DNA from: DATHWB01 sp040880725
GTDB taxonomy: Bacteria > Actinomycetota > Acidimicrobiia > Spongiisociales > ZC4RG35
DNA: 64,000 nt
Direction of reading: 5' to 3'
Assembly: GCA_040880725.1 (NCBI GenBank)
Contig: JBBDHV010000021.1
Span: 1 to 64,000 of the forward strand
In this document: positions 51,177-60,072 of the stretch, one piece after another
How the letters are laid out: each line of letters opens with the position of its first letter
Position numbering within the stretch: position 1 is the first letter of the stretch
The notes under the pieces: generated by a model
The model's database searches: none
What the model was told of the DNA's origin: nothing
What the model saw: only the letters and a program-made list of their open reading frames with translations
Program-made: the position numbers and the translations under genes

Positions 51177-52931
51177 TCACTCGTCGAGGAGGTACACGGG
51201 CTCGCGGTAGTAGCGAATCTTGCCGTGACGCTGCTTGTCGGAGAGGTAGTCGTGCAGCCACCGATTCTTGGCGTCGAGGTCCATCGGATCCGACAGCATC
51301 TGCAGCGGCAGTTCCAGTCGCAGGACACGACCCGGGATGAGGAAGCGGGTCACGCCGGCCGGAAGAAGGCGCCCGCTGCGAGCGGCGAGCAGCACCTGCT
51401 CGACGGTGAACTCCGGATACTCGACCAGAGCCACCCCGTCGGGGTACCAGGCGTCGAGTTTGCTGAGGTCCCGTTCGAGAGTCCGCGAGACCACGGCCAC
51501 GGCCGTGTAGGACTCGGAGATCGTTCCCAGGGCGTCGAACCGGTTCGTTCCACCGGACGACGAGAGGATGAGGGCGGGGCCGTCGAAGAACCGAACCGAA
51601 CACAGCGCGCCGGACTCGATCACGCGGTCCGAGGCCTCTGCCGGTTCACACTCGGTGACCACGATGTCGGGGATGGTCTCGAGGACTCGGCGAAGCGTCG
51701 CCTGGTCGACGGAACGCACGACGTGGTGCCAGGTCTCGAGGCCGAGACCCCCCTCGACACCGATGTCCTGGACGACGACGTGCGGAACGCCCATCGTCCG
51801 CAATGCGTCGGTGCGGGTGGCGCCATCGAGGACGATGTAGCGGTCGCCGACAGCAGCGACGATCGGCGGGTTGCGGAGTACCTGCTCCTCGCGAATCGAT
51901 TCGGCGAGCAAGCCCGAACGACGCGGATCGGTGGCCTCGTGCGGGACGACCTGGTCGAGGGACACGAAGCGGAGCGGAAGGACCGACTCCGCGGGCTTGG
52001 TCGACAGGAGCGCCACCAGTTGGCGGGCGACGTCTTCGGCGGCCGACGTCTGGGCGTCACGGGTCGACGCCCCGAGGTGCGGCGTGGCGAGCACATCGGG
52101 ACGCATCGCCAGCGGATTGTCAGTGGTGGGTTCTTCTGCCCAGACATCGAGGGCGGCCCCGGCGAGTTGCCCGGCGTCCAACGCTGCTGCGAGCGCCGGT
52201 TCATCGATGACGGATCCGCGAGCAGTGTTGATGAGATAGGCGGTCGGCTTCATCGCCGCGAGAAATGCCGCATCGACCAGACCGTCGGTTTCGGGACGAC
52301 CGGGGACGTGGACAGACACGAAATCGGACTCGGCGAGCAAGTCGAAGAGGTCCATCGGCTCCACCCCGGCCTCGAGGTACAACTCCGGCGTCGGACGGTG
52401 CTGGTTGGCCACGACCCGCATGCCAAAAGACTCGGCACGTGCCGCCACGGCTTTGCCGATGCGGCCGAAACCCACGATGCCGAGCGTTTTCCCGGCAAGG
52501 CCCATTCCGGCCAGTTTCGATTTCTCCCACTGCCCTTGTTTCATCGAAGCGTCAGCCGCCGCGATGTTGCGGGCGAGTGCCACCACCAAACCCATGGTCA
52601 GCTCTGCGACCGCGAGGGTGTTCGCGTCGGGGCTGTTGATGACCTCGATGCCTTTGTCGAGAGCCGCCTTGACATCGATCGTGTCGAGTCCGGCACCGGC
52701 ACGGGCGATCACCTTCATGCGATGCGCCGCGGCGACCACATCGGCGGTGACCTTGGTCGCCGATCGGACCACCATCGCCTCGTAGTCGCCGATCACATCG
52801 AGGAGGCGCTCGAGTTCGAGGTCGGTTTCCACATCGACGTCGAAGTGCTCACGCAGCAGTTCGAGCCCGGCTTCGGCGATCGGGTCGGCGACCAGGATGC
52901 GGGAACGTCGGTGGGTAACGGTCGCGTTCAT
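51177..52931 (-). CDS. serA: D-3-phosphoglycerate dehydrogenase fused to a ParB/SbnI-like domain
   Basis: The 584-residue product has a complete 2-hydroxyacid dehydrogenase (residues about 10-320): KVIARAGAGLDTID, NAD motif LGIVGFGRIGKAVAARAE, catalytic Arg in NTARGSVID, Glu in DVWAEEP, His in TPHLGAST. Instead of an ACT domain, about 250 further residues follow. They start LRFVSLDQVVPHEATDPRR, then LRNPPIVAAVGDRYIVLDGATRTDALRTMGVPHVVVQDI, a ParB-like fold resembling SbnI/SerK free-serine kinases (PHE glutamate, NPP, DGxxR motifs). The combination could couple serine synthesis to O-phosphoserine supply, by inference. ATG 52931 has AAGGAG upstream and overlaps the SDR stop. Confidence 0.9.
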   Translation of the reverse strand: MNATVTHRRSRILVADPIAEAGLELLREHFDVDVETDLELERLLDVIGDYEAMVVRSATKVTADVVAAAHRMKVIARAGAGLDTIDVKAALDKGIEVINSPDANTLAVAELTMGLVVALARNIAAADASMKQGQWEKSKLAGMGLAGKTLGIVGFGRIGKAVAARAESFGMRVVANQHRPTPELYLEAGVEPMDLFDLLAESDFVSVHVPGRPETDGLVDAAFLAAMKPTAYLINTARGSVIDEPALAAALDAGQLAGAALDVWAEEPTTDNPLAMRPDVLATPHLGASTRDAQTSAAEDVARQLVALLSTKPAESVLPLRFVSLDQVVPHEATDPRRSGLLAESIREEQVLRNPPIVAAVGDRYIVLDGATRTDALRTMGVPHVVVQDIGVEGGLGLETWHHVVRSVDQATLRRVLETIPDIVVTECEPAEASDRVIESGALCSVRFFDGPALILSSSGGTNRFDALGTISESYTAVAVVSRTLERDLSKLDAWYPDGVALVEYPEFTVEQVLLAARSGRLLPAGVTRFLIPGRVLRLELPLQMLSDPMDLDAKNRWLHDYLSDKQRHGKIRYYREPVYLLDE

Positions 52932-53632
52932 GTGAGGCTCCTTCCGCCACCCACGACCAGAACTTGGCCGGTGACGTACGACGATGCGGGCGAACTCAGC
53001 CAGGCGACGACTTCGGCGATCTCCGACGGCGTCCCCATACGTCCGAGCGGGATCGAGGAGATCATGCGGTCGATCACGTCCTCGGGAATCGTCTCCACCA
53101 TGTCGGTGGCGGTCAAGCCGGGTGCCACGGCGTTGGCGCGGACCCCCGGTGCGAGGGCGATCGCCAGTGCCCGCGTGAGCCCGACCACCCCACCCTTCGA
53201 CATGGAATAGTTGAACTGTCCGAAGTTCCCCAGGTAGGCCCGGCTGGAGATGTTCACGATCGTCGCCTCGTCGGCCCAACGCCCTTCGAGTGCGTTCACC
53301 AGGCGGTGCGGCGCGCCGAGGTTCGCTTCGAGCACCGCTCGGAAATCCGACTCGTCCATGTTCACCAGCCGGGCGTCCCGGGTGATGCCGGCGTTGTTGA
53401 CGACTGCCGCGACAGTCCCGGTCGCGCCAACGACCGCGGCGATGCCCGCGTCAGTCGTCAGGTCCGCTTCGACAGGTGTGACCTGTGCTCCGGAAGCTTC
53501 GAGTTCGAGAGCCGTGTCGGCCAAGCTCGGTGAGAGGTCGACCACCACGAGGTGCTCGAAATCCCTGGTGAGGCGGCGGGCGATCTCCTTGCCGATTCCA
53601 CGGGCGGCTCCGGTGACGATTGCGGTTCTCAT
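52928..53632 (-). CDS. FabG-like short-chain dehydrogenase/reductase
   Basis: The 234-residue classical SDR has IVTGAARGIGKEIARRL, VNNAGITRDARL, the catalytic YSMSK (NYSMSKGGVVGL) with Ser in VNISSRAYLGN, and VAPGLTATDM. It would use NADP(H) on a ketoacyl or hydroxyacyl substrate. Its ATG overlaps the stop of the upstream SDR-like gene, and its stop overlaps serA. Confidence 0.9.
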   Translation of the reverse strand: MRTAIVTGAARGIGKEIARRLTRDFEHLVVVDLSPSLADTALELEASGAQVTPVEADLTTDAGIAAVVGATGTVAAVVNNAGITRDARLVNMDESDFRAVLEANLGAPHRLVNALEGRWADEATIVNISSRAYLGNFGQFNYSMSKGGVVGLTRALAIALAPGVRANAVAPGLTATDMVETIPEDVIDRMISSIPLGRMGTPSEIAEVVAWLSSPASSYVTGQVLVVGGGRSLT

Positions 53633-54087
53633 GACAGCGCCTTGCCGATCTGGGCGCCGCCGAGTTGGACGACCTCGCCGGTGGGATCGTCCGGTCCGCC
53701 TCCCAGCAACAGGAGAGTCCAACGGACGACGGCATCGACGGGGGTCGCCGCCGAACGGGCGACACAGTTCACAGGCACTCCCTGCTTGCGAAGTTCCGCC
53801 GCCAGGGTCCGGGCCGCCGAAACGACACCGTTCGCCGCCATTGCCGGCGTCGGTCCGGTGCGTCCGAGCAGGGCATCGGAGGAGACGACGAAAACGATCG
53901 GGGAGCCGGCGATTGCCGCGGCCTTGGTCGTGGTGAACACGGTGGTGAGCGCATCGAGGGTGGTGGGCCAGTCGGATCCGGCTTCGGGAACACCGATCAC
54001 CGTCGGCCCGCCGGCGTCGGACTCGACCACTCCCGCCGCCAGGAATCCGGCGCGGAGGTCCGCAGGAACATCGAGGTGGGCATGCAT
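53629..54087 (-). CDS. Short Rossmann/SDR-like protein lacking catalytic motifs
   Basis: The 152-residue product has a central SDR-like strand pattern (GSPIVFVVSSDALLGRTGPTP, MAANGVVSAARTLAAELRK, VNCVARSA). It lacks the N-terminal GxxxGxG and the YxxxK catalytic pair. It looks like a degenerate SDR partner subunit, as found beside FabG-like genes in some actinobacteria. ATG 54087 is chosen; the upstream frame looks non-coding. Function unknown. Confidence 0.7.
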   Translation of the reverse strand: MHAHLDVPADLRAGFLAAGVVESDAGGPTVIGVPEAGSDWPTTLDALTTVFTTTKAAAIAGSPIVFVVSSDALLGRTGPTPAMAANGVVSAARTLAAELRKQGVPVNCVARSAATPVDAVVRWTLLLLGGGPDDPTGEVVQLGGAQIGKALS

Positions 54088-54157
54088 GACCGCGACGGTA
54101 CCCAGCGCGATCGGAGGTCGCCTCTCGAGGCTCGTAGCCTGGCCGTGGAGGTGCACC

Positions 54158-55717
54158 GTGTACGACTACATCATCGTGGGAGCCGGGGCCGCAGGATCGG
54201 TGCTGGCCTCACGACTGTCCGCCGATCCGGATCGGACGGTGCTGCTGCTCGAGGCGGGCGGGTCACATCGGCGCAAGGAGATCGCCATCCCCGCGGCCTT
54301 CTCGAAGCTGTTCGGTACCAACTTCGACTGGGCATACCGGACCGTGCCCCAACGCGAACTGCACGACCGCGAGCTCTACTGGCCGCGAGGCAAGGGCATC
54401 GGCGGCAGTTCGTCGATGAACGCCATGATGTGGGTCAGGGGAGTCCCCGCGGACTACGACGCCTGGGCGGCGGCAGGAAATGACGGATGGTCCTACGACG
54501 ACGTTCGGCCGTACTTCCGGCGGGCCGAGGACGCCGTCCGCCGCGATCGGGTCCACACCGGGGTCGGTGGGCCGATCCGGGTGGAGGAACAGCGTGACAC
54601 GAACCCCGGCACCCATCTGTTCGTGGCTGCGTGTCAGCGGGCCGGCATCCCCCGGAACCCGAACTCCAACGCCGGCACGAACCTGGGAGTCGACTACACC
54701 CAGGTGACGCAGCGCCGTGGCCGCAGGGCATCGAGCGCCAGTGTCTATCTCGATCCGGTTCGATCGCGTCCGAATCTGGTGGTGGAGACGGGTGCGCATG
54801 CCGTACGAGTCAGCATCGACGCGGGGAAGGCCGGCGGCGTCAGCTACCTGCAGTCCGGAGAGCTCCGCACCGCGCGGGTGCGTCGAGAGGTGATCCTGGC
54901 GGGCGGTGCCGTGAACACGCCGCAGCTGCTGATGCTCTCGGGGATCGGGCCGGCCGAACACCTCGCCGATGTCGGCATCGAAGCCGTGGTCGACGCGCCG
55001 GGAGTCGGATCGAACCTCTCCGATCACCTGGCCGCCGGATTCATGATGGAGACCACACGGACCGACACCCTCGTGGCGGCGGAGACTCCGTTCCAACTCG
55101 CGGACTACCTCACTCGGCGTCGCGGGCTCCTCACCTCGAATGTCGGCGAGGCCCACGCCTTCGTGGAGAGTCGACCGGGACTCGGGGACATCGAGCTGAT
55201 TTTCGCCCCGGTGCCGTTCCTCGACCACGGACTGACCAAGCCCGACCGCCACGGCTACACGATTGCGGCGATCCTGCTTCAGCCCGAGTCACGGGGGACG
55301 GTGCGGTTGGCATCGGACAACCCGTTGTCTCCACCCCTCATCGACCCCGGATATCTCACCGCAGACGGTGACCTCCAGTCGCTCGCGTGGGGATTGGAAC
55401 GAGTCGCCGAGGTCTTTGCCACCGAGCCCCTCGCCGGAGTCGTCCGCGATCCGATCCGGCCCGAGACGCTGCCCAGCACCGAAGACGAACGCGCCGAGGT
55501 GATTCGCAGCTGGTCCGAGACGCTCTATCACCCGGTGGGCACCGCCGCGATGGGTTCGACTCCGGACTCGGTCGTCGACCCGCAGCTTCGGGTGCGGGGT
55601 GTCGAGGGCCTTCGTGTCGCCGATGCCTCGGTGATGCCGACGTTGAACCGGGGCCACACGTTCGCGCCGGTGGTGATGATCGCCGAGAAGGCCTCGGAGA
55701 TGATTCTCGCCGGCTGA
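54158..55717 (+). CDS. GMC-family FAD oxidoreductase (choline dehydrogenase-like)
   Basis: The 519-residue product starts directly at the FAD motif YIIVGAGAAGSVLASRLS, has YWPRGKGIGGSSSMNAM, signature AGGAVNTPQLLMLSGIGPAEHL, and the catalytic His pair region LYHPVGTAAMG and NRGHTFAPVVMIAEKA. Typical of choline or alcohol dehydrogenases. The betaine-type transporter 5 kb away makes choline oxidation attractive but unproven. GTG at 54158. Divergent from the SDR genes. Confidence 0.9.
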   Translation: MYDYIIVGAGAAGSVLASRLSADPDRTVLLLEAGGSHRRKEIAIPAAFSKLFGTNFDWAYRTVPQRELHDRELYWPRGKGIGGSSSMNAMMWVRGVPADYDAWAAAGNDGWSYDDVRPYFRRAEDAVRRDRVHTGVGGPIRVEEQRDTNPGTHLFVAACQRAGIPRNPNSNAGTNLGVDYTQVTQRRGRRASSASVYLDPVRSRPNLVVETGAHAVRVSIDAGKAGGVSYLQSGELRTARVRREVILAGGAVNTPQLLMLSGIGPAEHLADVGIEAVVDAPGVGSNLSDHLAAGFMMETTRTDTLVAAETPFQLADYLTRRRGLLTSNVGEAHAFVESRPGLGDIELIFAPVPFLDHGLTKPDRHGYTIAAILLQPESRGTVRLASDNPLSPPLIDPGYLTADGDLQSLAWGLERVAEVFATEPLAGVVRDPIRPETLPSTEDERAEVIRSWSETLYHPVGTAAMGSTPDSVVDPQLRVRGVEGLRVADASVMPTLNRGHTFAPVVMIAEKASEMILAG

Positions 55718-55746
55718 CGCATCGGGGCATGTCGAGAGAGGCGGGC

Positions 55747-55804
55747 GGCTTCGCCGACTGTCTGTCTGTTCCGCCCGAAAAAGCTTCGCTTTCGGGCGGG
55801 AAGC
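55747..55804 (+). repeat. Dispersed 58-bp hairpin repeat B, copy 1
   Basis: 55 of 58 positions match copy 2 (60865-60922, inverted). It contains a perfect 10-bp stem CCGCCCGAAA / TTTCGGGCGG. It lies between the convergent GMC and CoA-transferase genes and could act as a bidirectional terminator. Confidence 0.85.
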
Positions 55805-55842
55805 TGATGGATGGGGCTCGCAGCTCGACCAATCCGCCCGCT

Positions 55843-56991
55843 TCAACCGAGGGTTGGCGGAGGAAGCTTGCTTGTGGTGGAGCGTCCGTCGAAGCGAATC
55901 GGCGAACCGATCACGCGCACCCGTCCCGCGGTGGGATGGTCGATCTCGACGACCATTTCGTTGTGGACCACCTGTGGGTCGTCCCAGGTTTCAGGAAGCG
56001 TCAAGACCCGACCGATCGGAATGCCGATGTCGACCAGTACGTCGATCCAATGCTCGGACGGCTCGCCTGCGAAGACGGGTGCGAGCACCGCGACGATCTC
56101 TTCGACCGCGGTCATTCGGTCCTCGTTGGTGGGGAACCGGACCTGGAGGTCCCCCAGCTCGAGGGTGTCACAGAGGCGGGAGAAGTGGTCGTCGGAGATG
56201 ATGGCGAGGGCAATGTGGCCGTCGCTGGTCGCGAACAGCTGGTTCGGAGCGGTGAAGATCGACGCCGTTCCGATGCGGGGCGGCTGGGTGTCGTGGTGGA
56301 AGGCGATCGCGTTCCAGCCTCCCTGTACCGCCATCAGACTGTCGCGCAACGCCACATCGACCCGTCTTCCCGGACGTCCCGGCTCGGCGAGAGCGGCGCA
56401 CACTCCGGCGACCAGGTTGGTGGCGGCCACATAGTCCCCGATCGTCGTGGCGGTCTTCGCCGGAGGACTCGCCTCGGACCCGGTGATCGAGATCATTCCC
56501 GACTCCGCCTGGAAGACGATGTCGATTCCCGCCCGGGCGGCGTACGGACCGTCGGAACCGAATGCCGACGCCACCCCGTAGATGATCGTCGGGTTGTACT
56601 CCCGAACCTCGTCCTCGCCCAGGCCCAGTCGTTCCATCGCACCGGCCCGAAGATTGTGGATGAGGACATCGGCCGATTCGACGAGACCGCGCGCCCGGCG
56701 GCGCCCCGTGTCGGAGCGGAAATCGATGATCTCCGAGCCCTTTCCCCGGTTCACCGAGAGGAAGAAGACCGATTCGTCTCCCAACCAGGGGCCGAACTGG
56801 CGTCCGAGGTCACCCGATGGTGGTTCGATCTTCGTCACGGCCGCACCGAGATCGGCGAGCATCATCCCGGCGTACGGGACGGCGATGAGGTTTCCGACCT
56901 CCACGACGCGCACACCTGCCAGCGGGAGAGGCCGAAGCTCCCGGTGAGAGTGGTCGTTCGGCCTGTTGCTTGGATTCCCTGCGGCGGTCAT
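55843..56991 (-). CDS. CaiB/Frc-family (type III) CoA-transferase
   Basis: The 382-residue product has LAGVRVVEVGNLIAVPYAGMMLADLGAAVTKIEPP, NRGKGSEIIDFRS, ADVLIHNLRAGAMERLGLG and the region around FQAESGMISITG with the catalytic Asp (VDVALRDSLMAVQGG). It moves CoA between carboxylic acids. The ATG at 56991 matches the family N-terminus. Donor and acceptor are unknown. Confidence 0.92.
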   Translation of the reverse strand: MTAAGNPSNRPNDHSHRELRPLPLAGVRVVEVGNLIAVPYAGMMLADLGAAVTKIEPPSGDLGRQFGPWLGDESVFFLSVNRGKGSEIIDFRSDTGRRRARGLVESADVLIHNLRAGAMERLGLGEDEVREYNPTIIYGVASAFGSDGPYAARAGIDIVFQAESGMISITGSEASPPAKTATTIGDYVAATNLVAGVCAALAEPGRPGRRVDVALRDSLMAVQGGWNAIAFHHDTQPPRIGTASIFTAPNQLFATSDGHIALAIISDDHFSRLCDTLELGDLQVRFPTNEDRMTAVEEIVAVLAPVFAGEPSEHWIDVLVDIGIPIGRVLTLPETWDDPQVVHNEMVVEIDHPTAGRVRVIGSPIRFDGRSTTSKLPPPTLG

Positions 56992-57068
56992 CGTTGCCGA
57001 TCGTAGGTCGGGCGTCCTGAGCGACGCCGTTCTGGTATCAAGCAGTGAGCGAGAAGGGATCGGCCGAA

Positions 57069-57473
57069 ATGGGCATCGTCGTCGGATACATCGATACTCC
57101 CGAAGGCAACGCCGCTCTCGAGCGCGCCATTGCGGAGGCAAAGCTGCGCGATGAGCGCCTGGTCGTACTGCACTCCGCGGAAGGCGGGTCCGGCCAGAGT
57201 GCCGCGAAGGCGCTCGCGACCGCCGAAGCCATCGCCGCCGTCGAGAAGCGACTGCAGGCAGACGGCGTCGACTACTCGACTCACGACTACGTGCGAGGCA
57301 ATACGCCCGCGCAGGATGTCATGGCAGCGGTGCGCGACCACGGCGGCACCATGATCGTGATCGGCATTCGCACTCGGTCGGCGACAGGGAAGCTGCTGCT
57401 CGGCTCGAACGCCCTCGACATCCTGCACGACACGACGGTTCCGGTGTTGTGTGTGAAGGCGTCCGGCAACTGA
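57069..57473 (+). CDS. Universal stress protein (UspA family)
   Basis: The 134-residue product starts MGIVVGYIDTPEGNAALERAI, ends with the ATP-binding type GxGxxG(S/T) region IGIRTRSATGKLLLGSNA and VPVLCVKAS. A GTG at 57045 would add eight residues; the ATG at 57069 is preferred. Monocistronic by context. Confidence 0.88.
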   Translation: MGIVVGYIDTPEGNAALERAIAEAKLRDERLVVLHSAEGGSGQSAAKALATAEAIAAVEKRLQADGVDYSTHDYVRGNTPAQDVMAAVRDHGGTMIVIGIRTRSATGKLLLGSNALDILHDTTVPVLCVKASGN

Positions 57474-57512
57474 GCTGAACGGCCCCCAGGGGGGTGTCGG
57501 TAGCCTCCGCAG

Positions 57513-58172
57513 GTGTCGCTTCCTCCTGCACTCCGGTACGAGCCAGACCCGTGGGCCACATCGCGCACGATCGTCATCGGCCTCGCGGGGGGTTCGGGAT
57601 CGGGAAAGACCACGATTGCCGAGGCGCTGGTCGATGCGATCGCGGGCGTCGCGTATATCCGCCACGACGACTACTACCGGCATCGGCCTGAACTGAGTTT
57701 CGACGATCGCACCAAGGTCAACTACGACCATCCGGATTCGCTCGAGACGTCGCTGCTCATCAGCCATCTGGCTGCGTTGCGGGATGGTCAGCCCATCGAG
57801 CGACCGGTTTACGACTTCACCGCCCATTTGCGCTCTGACGAGACCGTGGTGGTCGCCCCCGCCCCGGTCGTGCTCGTCGAGGGGATCCTCGTGTTGGCCG
57901 ACGACCACCTCCGCCGGATGATGGATCTGAAGATCTACGTCGACACCGATGCCGATCTGCGCCTCGCCCGGCGCATGGACCGGGACATCCACGAGCGAGG
58001 TCGCACCGCCGAGTCCGTCTTGACCCAGTATCTGGCCACGGTCCGACCCATGCATCTGGAGTTCGTGGAGCCTTCGAAGAAGCATGCCGACATGATCATC
58101 CCCGGCGGGTTCCGTATCGGCGCCGTTGCGACGGTCGTCGAGATGATCCGAGGCCGTTTCTCCACAGCGTGA
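57513..58172 (+). CDS. udk: Uridine kinase
   Basis: The 219-residue product has the P-loop GLAGGSGSGKTTIAEAL near residue 25, DDYYRHRPELSFDDRTKVNYDHP, the PVYDFTAHLR substrate region and DADLRLARRMDRDI with the lid. It phosphorylates uridine/cytidine for pyrimidine salvage. GTG start at 57513. Confidence 0.93.
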   Translation: MSLPPALRYEPDPWATSRTIVIGLAGGSGSGKTTIAEALVDAIAGVAYIRHDDYYRHRPELSFDDRTKVNYDHPDSLETSLLISHLAALRDGQPIERPVYDFTAHLRSDETVVVAPAPVVLVEGILVLADDHLRRMMDLKIYVDTDADLRLARRMDRDIHERGRTAESVLTQYLATVRPMHLEFVEPSKKHADMIIPGGFRIGAVATVVEMIRGRFSTA

Positions 58173-58250
58173 GACGACGGGTAGCTTTCGGAGTACGACA
58201 CGTTCATCCCGGTCCGTGACATGAACCGACAGGGGACCAGGAAGGCATTC

Positions 58251-58697
58251 ATGCTCGCTCCGTCATTCACACTGTCCGACCACGATGGTCGACCCCATTC
58301 GCTGAAAGACCATTCGGGACGCCGCCTCATCATCTTCTTCTATCCGAAGGCGATGACGCCCGGATGCACCGCCGAAGCGTGCGACTTCCGGGACGCATAC
58401 GACGACTTCATCGACGCGGGATACGACATCGTCGGCGTCAGCCCCGATCCGCCCGAACTCAACCGGCGTTTCCGGGAAAAATTCTCGCTGCCGTTCCCGC
58501 TTCTCTCGGACCAGAAGCACAGCGTGGCCGGCGCCTTCGGGGCGTGGGGGACGAAGATCAACTACGGCAAGGAATATGAAGGTCTGATCCGCTCGACGTT
58601 CGTCGTGGGTCCCGACCAGACCGTCGAGCGCGAGTACCGCAACGTGCGGGCGAAAGGCCATGTCGACCGCCTCCGCCGGGAGCTTCTCGAGTCCTGA
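58251..58697 (+). CDS. Bcp-type peroxiredoxin
   Basis: The 148-residue product has FTLSDHDGRPHSL, LIIFFYPKAMTPGCTAEACDFRD with the peroxidatic Cys (TPGCT) and resolving Cys five residues later, and GVSPDPPELNRRF. It reduces peroxides using thioredoxin. AGGAAGG just before ATG 58251 supports this start over 58221. Confidence 0.93.
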   Translation: MLAPSFTLSDHDGRPHSLKDHSGRRLIIFFYPKAMTPGCTAEACDFRDAYDDFIDAGYDIVGVSPDPPELNRRFREKFSLPFPLLSDQKHSVAGAFGAWGTKINYGKEYEGLIRSTFVVGPDQTVEREYRNVRAKGHVDRLRRELLES

Positions 58698-58738
58698 GCC
58701 TCGCCGCAGAAGTGATGTCCGGCGGTAGCCTTCGGCAG

Positions 58739-60028
58739 GTGAACCGGTTGCTTGCGTCCCTGCTGACGATCCTCCTCCTCGCGGTGTCGATCCCGGTGCA
58801 GGCACAGACGGTGGACGACATCGCCCCCGAGCTCGAACTCCGCGGCTATCACGTGGGATCGGGTGCCGACATCACGATCAACGAGATGGAAGAGCTCGTC
58901 GATCAACACGAGGGATTTGGGTTCGTCGCTCTCGGCCCGACGCCTGCCGGTGGTGCTGATCTCCTGGCCGACCGCCTGCTCGACGAGGCTCCCTCGCTCG
59001 AGACGATCGTGGTCCTGACTGAAGACGAAGCCGGGGCGGCGTCCGTGGTTCACGGCGACGAGGCACTCGACGCGGCCTTCGATGAGGCGTTCGCCACGAC
59101 CGGCGATTCCTACCTCCGAGACTTCGAACAGGTGGCCGTCGCGCTGGGAAGTGCAGGTGGGCCCACCGTCACGGTGCCAGGACAGGTGACGACCCCTGGA
59201 ACGGTTCCGAGCTCCGACACCGGCGGCGGATTCTCGATCTTCTGGCTGATCGCGATTGGCGTCATCGCCTACATCGCCTTTCGGATGTGGAAGAACGGCC
59301 AGGATGACGAAGGCGCCGTCGGCCGCAGATTCGCTGAGGCGAAGCGAGAGATCGAGGCACAGGTCGCCGTCGTCGCCAACCAGATCCTGGAGCTGTCGGA
59401 CCGACCCGACCTGGCGTCGCACAGTTCTGCCACCGAGCACTTTCGCCGCGCGACGGAGATGTTCGGATCGGCCGAGTCCCGATTGCGGGAAGCGGCCACG
59501 ATGGCCTCGCTCGAAGCACTCGCTGACGACCTCGACGATGCCCGTTGGGAGTTGGCGGCCGCCGAGGCACTCCTCGACGGCAGACCGGTTCCCGACCGGC
59601 CCGAAGAGGCGCATCCCGAGCCGTGCTTCTTCGACCCGACGCATGGGGCCGGAACCGAAGAAGCCGAGCTCTCGACTCCGGCAGGAACGCGGACCGTGAA
59701 AGTGTGTCGCATGGATGCCGAGCGACTGCGGAAAGGCGAACACCCGGAGCCGCGGTCGGTGACCGTCGATGGCCGCGCCGTTCCTGCCCCCACCGCGCCC
59801 CGCAGTCATGGCGGTCAGGGGATGGACGCGCTCGACATCTTCTCGATCCTGGTGGGAGGAATGGGCAACGCCGCCGGATACCGCTGGGGCGGCACCCGCC
59901 GCCGTCGACCGACGGTGTTCGGCGGGATGGGCGGAGGATTCGGTGGCGGTCGGTCACGGGGAGGCGCGTCGGCGGGGCGTCCGTCGATGGGTTCTCGGTC
60001 GGTCGGCCGAGCGCGTCGGGGACGTTGA
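58739..60028 (+). CDS. Secreted TPM-like protein with membrane segment and Gly-rich tail
   Basis: The 429-residue product has a signal peptide (LLASLLTILLLAVSIPVQAQ), an extracellular TPM-like alpha/beta domain, a membrane helix near residue 165 (IFWLIAIGVIAYIAFRMW) and a cytoplasmic helical region. It ends in a Gly/Arg-rich tail (GGMGGGFGGGRSRGG). This is the usual layout of actinobacterial TPM proteins encoded beside PspA, here 45 bp downstream. Role in envelope stress is suggested. Confidence 0.82.
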   Translation: MNRLLASLLTILLLAVSIPVQAQTVDDIAPELELRGYHVGSGADITINEMEELVDQHEGFGFVALGPTPAGGADLLADRLLDEAPSLETIVVLTEDEAGAASVVHGDEALDAAFDEAFATTGDSYLRDFEQVAVALGSAGGPTVTVPGQVTTPGTVPSSDTGGGFSIFWLIAIGVIAYIAFRMWKNGQDDEGAVGRRFAEAKREIEAQVAVVANQILELSDRPDLASHSSATEHFRRATEMFGSAESRLREAATMASLEALADDLDDARWELAAAEALLDGRPVPDRPEEAHPEPCFFDPTHGAGTEEAELSTPAGTRTVKVCRMDAERLRKGEHPEPRSVTVDGRAVPAPTAPRSHGGQGMDALDIFSILVGGMGNAAGYRWGGTRRRRPTVFGGMGGGFGGGRSRGGASAGRPSMGSRSVGRARRGR

Positions 60029-60072
60029 CCTCGTAAGCTTCGGCACAACCGAACACCGAGGGGAAGACAACC

